A stretch of 6,867 nucleotides of DNA from Lachnospiraceae bacterium (GTDB lineage Bacteria; Bacillota_A; Clostridia; Lachnospirales; Lachnospiraceae), in NCBI GenBank assembly GCA_017435025.1, contig JAFSFU010000293.1, forward strand, positions 1-6,867. The letters run 5' to 3'. The notes beneath the pieces are model-generated. The model saw only the letters and a program-made list of their open reading frames with translations, made no database searches and was not told the DNA's origin. Both the position numbers and the translations under genes were made by a program. Positions 1 to 4,695 of the stretch are shown here, one piece after another (position 1 is the first letter of the stretch; each line of letters begins with the position of its first letter).

Positions 1-425
1 TGGCTTATTATCAATCGGACAACTATGAAAAGCTGGACGAGGAAAATGACAAGAATGTTCTGGCGAGGATCGTGGTCAATAAGAGCATCGATCATTACCG
101 CAAGAACAGACGGGGCACAGAAATGCTGGTGGAAAACGGAGAGGAAATGATGTATGCGGCCACCGCCAGTTCGTCCACCGAGCCTGAAGGAAATTTAATC
201 TTGCAAGAGAATCGTCGCCGTACCCGTCAGATATTTGAAAGTATGAAACCAAACTGGCGTGATGCGGCGACGATGTATTTTCTGCAAGGAATGACGTACG
301 CAGAAATAAGCAAGGCTCTTGAGGTTTCGGAAACAGTTTGCCGAAAACGTATCTCAAGAGCCAGGGATTACCTGCGGAATGAATTGAGCGAAGTGTGGAA
401 TATTAGTTATCAGAATACTCCTTGA
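1..425 (+). CDS. ECF-like sigma-70 family RNA polymerase sigma factor (5' end missing)
   Basis: The reading frame is already open at base 3, so the gene starts before the window; the GTG at 72 is not a convincing start. About 140 C-terminal residues are visible. The first part (VLARIVVNKSIDHYRKNRR) looks like the end of sigma region 2. A polar linker follows, then a region 4 helix-turn-helix: WRDAATMYFLQGMTYAEISKALEVSE and then a basic recognition helix (CRKRISRARDYLRNEL). This matches the usual ECF pattern in which region 4 reads G(M/L)(S/T)Y.EIA..L..S...V..R..RAR. Such proteins direct RNA polymerase to a small regulon and are usually held by an anti-sigma factor. The membrane protein gene at 1590 is the candidate partner, although murG lies between them on the other strand. 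The stop codon lies inside the 3' end of murG. No terminator is visible after it. Family assignment is firm; the regulon is unknown. Confidence 0.85.
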   Translation, partial: AYYQSDNYEKLDEENDKNVLARIVVNKSIDHYRKNRRGTEMLVENGEEMMYAATASSSTEPEGNLILQENRRRTRQIFESMKPNWRDAATMYFLQGMTYAEISKALEVSETVCRKRISRARDYLRNELSEVWNISYQNTP

Positions 426-1470
426 TCAACTGCATAATTGTTTCAACTGCGTTGTTCAGATGGCTTTTTTCCATTGCTTCGATATATTTATGTCTGTTTT
501 CATAGGTAGAAGTAATTGCATCCAACAGAGTTCTGTCGTTGACGGATTCTTCTTCAAGAACCGTTGAGAAGCCCTGTTTTTCAAATGAATTCGCATTTAA
601 GATCTGGTCGCCGCGGCTTGCAGCAGCAGACAATGGAATTAAAACATTCGGTTTTCTCAGTGCAAGGATCTCGCAAATAGAATTGGCGCCTGCACGGGAA
701 ACAATGATATTGGCAGCCGCAAATAAATGTTTTAACGGACTGTCAACATATTCATACTGTACGTAGCCCGGAGTACCGATGAGAGATTCATCGATGTTTC
801 CTTTACCACAGATATGAATCACCTGGAATTCTTCCAGAAGTTTAGGAAGAACGCTGCGGATCGCACCATTTACTTTGACGGAACCAAGACTTCCTCCGAT
901 TACAAGGATGATTGGTTTTGCCGCAGAAAGATGAGTGTACTGCAGTCCGGCGAGACGATCGCCGGTGAGAAGTTCCGCACGGATTGGGGATCCTGAAAGA
1001 ACAGCTTTATCTTCAGGGAGGTATTTTAAAGTTTCGGGGAAGTTACAACACACCTTTTTTGCAGAAGGGATGCATAACTTATTAGCAAGACCCGGAGTCA
1101 TATCGGATTCGTGAATAATGGTTGGAATGCGGTAATGCTTCGCAGCCAATACAACAGGAACGGCAACAAAGCCGCCCTTGGAGAAAACGACATCCGGCTT
1201 GTATTTTTTCATTAACTTGCGAGCTTCGAAGCAGCCTTTTAATACGCGAAGCGGGTCTGTGAAGTTTTTCAGATCAAAATACCGACGCAGTTTTCCGGAT
1301 GAGATACCATCGTACGGAATTCCTGCATTTTCAATCAACTTGCGTTCGATACCGTTGTAAGAACCAATGTAGTGAACATCATAACCAGCCTCTTTCAAAG
1401 ATGGAAGAAGGGCAAGGTTGGGGGTAACATGACCGGCAGTTCCGCCGCCGGTAAGAATAATGGTTTTCAT
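403..1470 (-). CDS. murG: MurG, UDP-GlcNAc:lipid I N-acetylglucosaminyltransferase
   Basis: This 355-residue protein matches the usual MurG length. MurG transfers GlcNAc from UDP-GlcNAc to lipid I at the inner face of the membrane, making lipid II, the last cytoplasmic step of peptidoglycan synthesis. Visible motifs, in order: glycine loop GGGTAGHVTP (8-17), second glycine loop SKGGFVAVP (97-105), HESD (120-123, in the place of HEQN in E. coli), third loop GGSLGS (192-197), SRAGANSICEI (258-268; the Glu is in the region that contacts the UDP ribose) and SRGDQILNA (285-293). HESDMTPGLANK is, from memory, typical of stand-alone Clostridia MurG copies. The ATG at 1470 has GGAGG (1481-1485 on the plus strand) 10 bases upstream. 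The gene is outside any visible dcw cluster and overlaps the sigma factor gene tail to tail by 23 bp. Whether this is the only murG in the genome cannot be told here. Confidence 0.95.
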   Translation of the reverse strand: MKTIILTGGGTAGHVTPNLALLPSLKEAGYDVHYIGSYNGIERKLIENAGIPYDGISSGKLRRYFDLKNFTDPLRVLKGCFEARKLMKKYKPDVVFSKGGFVAVPVVLAAKHYRIPTIIHESDMTPGLANKLCIPSAKKVCCNFPETLKYLPEDKAVLSGSPIRAELLTGDRLAGLQYTHLSAAKPIILVIGGSLGSVKVNGAIRSVLPKLLEEFQVIHICGKGNIDESLIGTPGYVQYEYVDSPLKHLFAAANIIVSRAGANSICEILALRKPNVLIPLSAAASRGDQILNANSFEKQGFSTVLEEESVNDRTLLDAITSTYENRHKYIEAMEKSHLNNAVETIMQLIKEYSDN

Positions 1471-1514
1471 AAATCATTTGCCTCCATGGATTTCATAAAA
1501 TTACACGGACTAAT

Positions 1515-1545
1515 TTAATAGTAACGTTTGGGGGAGAAAAGTCAA
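1515..1545 (-). promoter_or_regulatory. Candidate SigA promoter for murG
   Basis: Read on the minus strand, the -35 is TTGACT (plus coordinates 1540-1545). The -10 could be TACTAT at 1518-1523 (16-bp spacer) or TATTAA at 1515-1520 (19-bp spacer). A transcript would start around 1508-1512 and leave a leader of about 40 bases before the murG start. The -35 is good; the -10 choice is uncertain. Confidence 0.5.
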
Positions 1546-1552
1546 CCCCAAA
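1527..1552. repeat. Inverted repeat TTTGGGG/CCCCAAA over the murG -35
   Basis: TTTGGGG (1527-1533) and CCCCAAA (1546-1552) are perfect 7-bp inverted arms. The -35 of the putative murG promoter (1540-1545) lies in the spacer. It sits between the divergent murG and membrane-regulator genes, so it could be an operator for either gene. A chance repeat cannot be excluded. Confidence 0.3.
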
Positions 1553-1589
1553 AAACGAAATGATCAGAAAGAAAAGAGGTGTTAGAGTC

Positions 1590-2567
1590 GTGACGGATAA
1601 AGATAGATACGTGGACGAAACCCTTAAAAAGCAAATACAGGATGCCTATGGTGCCAGTGACGAGCAGTTAAAGGCCCGTATGGATCGAATTGAAAGAACT
1701 CTCACTGACGATGAATTCGCAGGCGCCGAGGACCGCATTATGGCGAAGCTGATGGCAAGAATCGGTGCACCGGAGCGGAAGGAAGAGACAGTGAAAACAG
1801 TAACGGAAGTTGTGGCAGAAGCTGCAGAGAAAATCACAGAGGAAGTAACCGAGGAGACTTCTGGAGTTTATGAGGTTGTGGCTGAGGTTGAGACGGAGAC
1901 TCCGATCGAGATTCCAGAAAACGGTGGAGTACTTTCCGAGAGTGCTGAGATTGTTTCAGAGGTTGAGGAAGAGACTTCGGCAATAGTTGTGGCAGGTGAA
2001 GAGAAAGTCGTCCGTTTCGGTAGAAAGAAGGTTATTCTTGTGGCGGCACTGGCGGCGGCCTTTATTGGAACGTTAGCTGTGACGACAATTGGTGAGAATA
2101 ATTATTTCTTTAGGGAGGATGAACGAAGAGTAGAGACAATATTTGATATTGGTAAGAATATTTCAGATGTGAGTAGTTTGGAAGAAGCTTATGTTGAAAT
2201 AAAAAACCAATTAAATAATCCTATATTTGCTTTGGGGCATTTGCCAGAGGATATGAAGTTTGAATCTCTTACTTTCGATGGTAATAAAGCGATTATAAAA
2301 TTGGTATATAAAGAGAATAATATTTATTTTATACAATGGCTACGTGATATTGAGGCATCAATTGGACTGAACTCAGATCGTGGAAAATGGGGGACTATTT
2401 ATAATAAATGGTTAGAGACAGAAATTGTCTATGAGGGAAACAAGTTATCTCAAGGACATATAGAGGCAGAGGCTCAGTTTGAATCTGAAGGTATGGTAGG
2501 ATGGATATTTGGAAAAATGGATATAAATGAGTTTGAAGAAATGCTAAAAAATATTTATTTTTATTAA
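1590..2567 (+). CDS. Single-pass membrane protein, candidate anti-sigma factor or envelope sensor
   Basis: I choose the GTG at 1590 (325 residues): AGAGGTG at 1576-1581 lies 10 bases upstream measured from GAGG, whereas the in-frame ATG at 1560 has no ribosome binding site. Layout: a charged, probably helical cytoplasmic head (1-60) containing DEFAGAEDRIMAKLMARI; a Glu/Thr/Val-rich acidic linker (about 62-140); the basic stretch RFGRKK; one membrane helix (148-167, VILVAALAAAFIGTLAVTTI); and an outer domain of about 155 residues. The basic residues before the helix predict the N-terminus inside. The outer domain (around 210-250, HLPEDMKFESLTFDGNKAII...) loosely recalls the DUF4367 type found on predicted anti-sigma proteins; I cannot confirm this. 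The cytosolic head, single helix and nearby ECF sigma gene suggest sigma control. Base composition falls from about 50% to 31% GC just after the helix codons. Function is inferred, not shown. Confidence 0.65.
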   Translation: MTDKDRYVDETLKKQIQDAYGASDEQLKARMDRIERTLTDDEFAGAEDRIMAKLMARIGAPERKEETVKTVTEVVAEAAEKITEEVTEETSGVYEVVAEVETETPIEIPENGGVLSESAEIVSEVEEETSAIVVAGEEKVVRFGRKKVILVAALAAAFIGTLAVTTIGENNYFFREDERRVETIFDIGKNISDVSSLEEAYVEIKNQLNNPIFALGHLPEDMKFESLTFDGNKAIIKLVYKENNIYFIQWLRDIEASIGLNSDRGKWGTIYNKWLETEIVYEGNKLSQGHIEAEAQFESEGMVGWIFGKMDINEFEEMLKNIYFY

Positions 2568-2573
2568 AAAGTG

Positions 2574-2663
2574 GTCACAAATTGTTTTTTTTTACGTTTC
2601 TATTTATATATCAAAAATAGAAATGGAGGAACTTATAATGAAAAGAATTAAACAATTTGTGAC
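2574..2663. repeat. Nested inverted repeats around promoter and start of the secreted-protein gene
   Basis: The outer arms are a perfect 14-bp pair: GTCACAAATTGTTT (2574-2587) and AAACAATTTGTGAC (2650-2663), 62 bp apart. Inside is a perfect 9-bp pair, TTTCTATTT (2597-2605) and AAATAGAAA (2615-2623), with a 9-base loop. The enclosed segment holds the -10 box, the ribosome binding site and the ATG at 2638. The right outer arm covers codons 5-9 of the secreted protein. The left outer arm contains the putative -35. Confidence 0.75.
2582..2610 (+). promoter_or_regulatory. Candidate SigA promoter for the secreted-protein gene
   Basis: TTGTTT (2582-2587), a 17-bp spacer and TATATA (2605-2610) fit the SigA consensus reasonably well. 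Transcription would begin near 2617, giving a leader of about 20 bases with GGAGG at 2625-2629. The surroundings are very AT-rich, so a chance match is possible. Confidence 0.5.
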
Positions 2664-3168
2664 GATGATGATTTGCTTTAGCTTACTCATGAGTTTTCCG
2701 GGATATGCATCAACATTAGAATGGGAAAACGTGCCAGGAAACCATTATGAGAGCGTAATATTGCCGCCGAATGTATTAAATTCAAAAAATGCATACCGAA
2801 CGGTGGCAAGGGGGGATTTTTTATCCGCAGGAGCTGTGGAGATAGGAAATCTGCAAAATGGAAGCCTTAAAATTAATATTGATACGTATGCACATCATAA
2901 TGTAGATAGTATTTTCCACACAGTGTTTTTAGACCAATGGGATGAGGATGACCAGGATTGGTATCAGGTTGGAAGATGGGATTTTACAGTAGATAAGGAA
3001 GAGGTAGAAAATCAGCAATTAAGCGAATTGCTTACGATTTTTACAGTTACTGGCTATGAAACTGGAAAATACTACCGTCTTCGTGGCCTCCATGGTGTCG
3101 AGTACAATGACGAAATCGAAGCTACCGCTACCGAGACCAATGGTGTCCTTCTTACGGACCGATCCTAG
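2638..3168 (+). CDS. Small secreted protein of unknown function
   Basis: I choose the ATG at 2638 (176 residues): GGAGG (2625-2629) lies 8 bases upstream, while the ATG at 2623 overlaps that site. Residues 1-24 form a Sec signal peptide: a basic start (MKRIK), a hydrophobic core (FVTMMICFSLLMSF) and a likely cut after GYA. The mature part has no cysteine, is rich in aromatic and acidic residues (WDEDDQDWYQVGRWDF, about 101-116) and ends in a conserved-looking stretch, GKYYRLRGLHGVEYNDEIEA. It looks beta-rich. From memory, the pattern of a W..V..W.F segment followed by YYR.RG.H resembles small Lachnospiraceae exported proteins filed as DUF6147; this is tentative. It lies 70 bp after the candidate anti-sigma gene in the same direction and could be part of its regulon. 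The last ~110 bases (about 51% GC, many C-ending codons) differ from the rest (about 38%), hinting at a chimeric gene. Confidence 0.75.
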   Translation: MKRIKQFVTMMICFSLLMSFPGYASTLEWENVPGNHYESVILPPNVLNSKNAYRTVARGDFLSAGAVEIGNLQNGSLKINIDTYAHHNVDSIFHTVFLDQWDEDDQDWYQVGRWDFTVDKEEVENQQLSELLTIFTVTGYETGKYYRLRGLHGVEYNDEIEATATETNGVLLTDRS

Positions 3169-3203
3169 TATATAATTTTTCAAGTTATATAAAAAATACT
3201 AGG
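3164..3203 (+). other. Hairpin overlapping the stop codon of the secreted-protein gene
   Basis: CCTAGTAT (3164-3171) pairs perfectly with ATACTAGG (3196-3203), and TTTTT (3176-3180) can continue with AAAAA (3191-3195). The TAG stop (3166-3168) is inside the left arm. A competing pair is TATATAA (3169-3175) with TTATATA (3185-3191). No U tract follows, so it is not a standard terminator; it may protect the 3' end or be a repeat remnant. From here to the terminator at 3295 I see nothing else that I can support. Confidence 0.5.
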
Positions 3204-3294
3204 AGAGGGGCTGGTCTATGGAGGGGAGTAGTTCGTTTACCAACCTAAACTAATAAGCAGATACTATAATTGTTTATCAGTACATGAACTGAGA

Positions 3295-3332
3295 AAAACG
3301 CCGGCTGACGGGTTCGTCAGTCGGCGTTTTTT
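3295..3332. terminator. Bidirectional intrinsic terminator
   Basis: A 16-bp stem pairs 3295-3310 with 3315-3330, with one G:U pair, a GGTT loop and a run of six T at 3327-3332. The opposite strand also ends in a T run. It separates the secreted-protein gene from the convergent TSCPD gene and serves both. Confidence 0.93.
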
Positions 3333-3363
3333 CATGCTATTTTATAAGATGTTGTTTCCGAAC

Positions 3364-3615
3364 TTATTTCTGCTGCTCTTTGTAAGCTTTCAGTGCTCTT
3401 GCTAACTGGTCCGGGCAGGAAGTCTGGCGGGCACCGCATTTGATACCTTCGACTCTTTTGATTACTTCATCAATGTCCATGCCTTCAACAAGAGCGGAGA
3501 TACCTTTCAGGTTGCCGTTGCAGCCGCCGTTGAAGCTTACGTGTGTTAATTTGTTGTCTACTACATCAAAGTAGATTTCACGGGAACATGTTCCGAATGT
3601 CTGATATGCCATCAT
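3364..3615 (-). CDS. TSCPD-domain protein, four-cysteine TIGR03905 type
   Basis: The 83-residue protein carries the signature RQTSCPDQLA (TSCPD at 65-69) and four cysteines at 10, 32, 60 and 67, in the contexts FGTCS, GGCNG, IKCGA and TSCPD. This is the arrangement of the small stand-alone family TIGR03905. A related TSCPD domain (PF12637) occurs at the C-terminus of B12-dependent ribonucleotide reductases. The four cysteines suggest metal binding or redox chemistry, but the role of the stand-alone protein is not known to me. The length is full for the family. The start is the first of two adjacent ATGs at 3615, with GGAGG (3625-3629) 9 bases upstream. It is a single-gene unit with its own consensus promoter and a shared terminator, transcribed away from mtnN. 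Confidence 0.9.
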   Translation of the reverse strand: MMAYQTFGTCSREIYFDVVDNKLTHVSFNGGCNGNLKGISALVEGMDIDEVIKRVEGIKCGARQTSCPDQLARALKAYKEQQK

Positions 3616-3667
3616 AGCTGGGATCCTCCATTGTATTTAAAAAGATTTCATGGGATGTCTGCTACCG

Positions 3668-3697
3668 ATTATACCTATTGCCGCGGTCAGTTGTCAA
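3668..3697 (-). promoter_or_regulatory. SigA promoter for the TSCPD gene
   Basis: On the minus strand a perfect TTGACA (3692-3697) and a perfect TATAAT (3668-3673) are separated by 18 bp. The predicted start is near 3661, about 45 bases before the ATG at 3615. This is the best promoter in the window. Confidence 0.85.
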
Positions 3698-3710
3698 GAT
3701 TGGAGACGGA

Positions 3711-3806
3711 TGGAATCCATAGAATAAATCTTTAGCAGTTGATTTTGGCCTTGTCATTCTTTATAATAGTTCTTACGGATCAATTAAGATAGGAAATGGA
3801 AATCCA
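3711..3806. repeat. Two related small palindromes flanking the mtnN promoter
   Basis: TGGAATCCA (3711-3719) and TGGAAATCCA (3797-3806) share TGGA/TCCA arms and flank the mtnN promoter at 3739-3767. The first lies between the divergent promoters. The second overlaps a small leader hairpin. Together they could be operator sites; the arms are short, so chance is possible. Confidence 0.25.
3739..3767 (+). promoter_or_regulatory. SigA promoter for mtnN
   Basis: TTGATT (3739-3744), a 17-bp spacer and a perfect TATAAT (3762-3767). Transcription from about 3774 gives a leader of roughly 75 bases ahead of AGGAGG (3833-3838) and the ATG at 3849. Confidence 0.75.
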
Positions 3807-3818
3807 AGATATGGATTT
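3800..3818 (+). other. Small hairpin in the mtnN leader
   Basis: AAATCCA (3800-3806) and TGGATTT (3812-3818) form a perfect 7-bp stem with an AGATA loop, 14 bases upstream of the Shine-Dalgarno sequence. It is weak and AT-rich and does not resemble a known SAM or SAH riboswitch. Confidence 0.35.
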
Positions 3819-3848
3819 GTGTAAATAAAAGCAGGAGGTATTTTTGAT

Positions 3849-4541
3849 ATGTTAGGTATTATCGGAGCCATGGATGTAGAAGTGAAAGAGCTTCGTGAGA
3901 TGATGGAAAATCCGCAGGCCCAGACGGTAGCGGGTATGACTTTTTATGAGGGAACAATCAAGGGAAAGGACGTAGTAGTAGTGCGTTCCGGTATCGGTAA
4001 AGTAAATGCAGGTCTCTGCAGCCAGATTCTTGTGGACCGTTATCATGTAGACGGAATCATTAACACCGGTATCGCGGGATCTCTGAGAAACGAGATCAAT
4101 ATCGGTGATATCGTGCTCTCTACAACGGCTGTACAGCACGATATGGATGCGACCGGATTCGGATATGCGGTTGGCGAGATCCCGCAGATGGGAATTAAGG
4201 AATTCCCGACAGATGATGCGCTTAGAACACTGGCTGAGAAGTGCTGCAAACAGGCAAACCCGGATATCCAGACTTTCTCCGGCCGTATTGCCAGCGGTGA
4301 CCAGTTTATCAGCAGCAAAGAAAAGAAGAACTGGATCCATGATACATTTGATGCGTACTGTACCGAGATGGAAGGCGCAGCGATCGCGCAGGCAGCATAC
4401 TTAAATAAAGTTCCGTGCCTGATCATCCGTGCAATTTCCGACAAGGCAGACGACAGTGCCAATATGGATTACAGCGTGTTCGAGGCGAAGGCAGTGGAGC
4501 ATTCCGTACGCCTTATGGCAGCAATGCTGGAAGCAATGTAA
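3849..4541 (+). CDS. mtnN: 5'-methylthioadenosine/S-adenosylhomocysteine nucleosidase
   Basis: The 230-residue cytosolic enzyme has the normal MTAN (Pfs) length. It hydrolyses MTA and SAH to adenine plus the thio-ribose product, which clears inhibitors of methyltransferases and polyamine synthesis and feeds methionine recycling. Visible motifs: IGAMDVEV (5-12, with the catalytic-type Glu at 11, matching E12 in E. coli), SGIGKVNA (47-54), INTGIAGS (71-78), ASGDQFI (148-154), TEMEGAAIAQ (172-181; Met174/Glu175 hold the ribose) and RAISDKAD (194-201; Asp198 is the general acid acting on the purine). All key residues are present. AGGAGG (3833-3838) lies 10 bases before the ATG. It appears to be a single-gene unit with its own promoter; no luxS or other methionine-cycle gene adjoins it. 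The family assignment is secure. Confidence 0.96.
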   Translation: MLGIIGAMDVEVKELREMMENPQAQTVAGMTFYEGTIKGKDVVVVRSGIGKVNAGLCSQILVDRYHVDGIINTGIAGSLRNEINIGDIVLSTTAVQHDMDATGFGYAVGEIPQMGIKEFPTDDALRTLAEKCCKQANPDIQTFSGRIASGDQFISSKEKKNWIHDTFDAYCTEMEGAAIAQAAYLNKVPCLIIRAISDKADDSANMDYSVFEAKAVEHSVRLMAAMLEAM

Positions 4542-4543
4542 AG

Positions 4544-4567
4544 ACAGGTGCAGACCTGTTATCAGGT
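4544..4567 (+). other. Mutually exclusive hairpins after mtnN
   Basis: ACAGGT (4544-4549) pairs with ACCTGT (4554-4559) around GCAG. Alternatively ACCTG (4554-4558) pairs with CAGGT (4563-4567) around TTAT. No T run follows, so this is at best a weak terminator or processing site. It starts 2 bases after the mtnN stop. Confidence 0.35.
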
Positions 4568-4620
4568 TCATAAACTCGAATCGTCCCGTGATTTGACGAA
4601 CGATTTTGGGCTCCTTAATC

Positions 4621-4649
4621 TTCTCAAAAAGATTCTAAGTGGTTATAAT
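4621..4649 (+). promoter_or_regulatory. Candidate promoter for the membrane-protein gene at 4696
   Basis: TTCTCA (4621-4626; four of six bases match the -35 consensus), a 17-bp spacer and a perfect TATAAT (4644-4649). The predicted start near 4656 would leave a 40-base leader with GGGGAG at 4684-4689. Confidence 0.5.
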
Positions 4650-4695
4650 GGTAACCATCATCCGAATCAAACGGAGAAAGAAAGGGGAGCTTTTT

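Noticed and set aside
1560..1589. ATG at 1560 as the start of the membrane-regulator gene
   Set aside because: No Shine-Dalgarno sequence precedes it at workable distance, while GTG at 1590 has AGAGGTG correctly upstream.
2568..2593. A terminator after the candidate anti-sigma gene, suggested by the long T run at 2585-2593
   Set aside because: No stable local stem precedes the T run; the only pairing partner of GTCACAAATTG is the distant arm at 2650-2663.
3218..3253. An 11-codon micro-ORF (MEGSSSFTNLN) after AGGAGAGGGG in the gap before the terminator
   Set aside because: The purine-rich stretch is about 12 bases away by its best core, the peptide has no recognisable feature, and such short frames arise easily by chance.
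3774..3848. A possible SAM or SAH riboswitch in the mtnN leader
   Set aside because: The leader is only about 75 bases, with a single 7-bp AT-rich hairpin and none of the conserved cores of those riboswitches.
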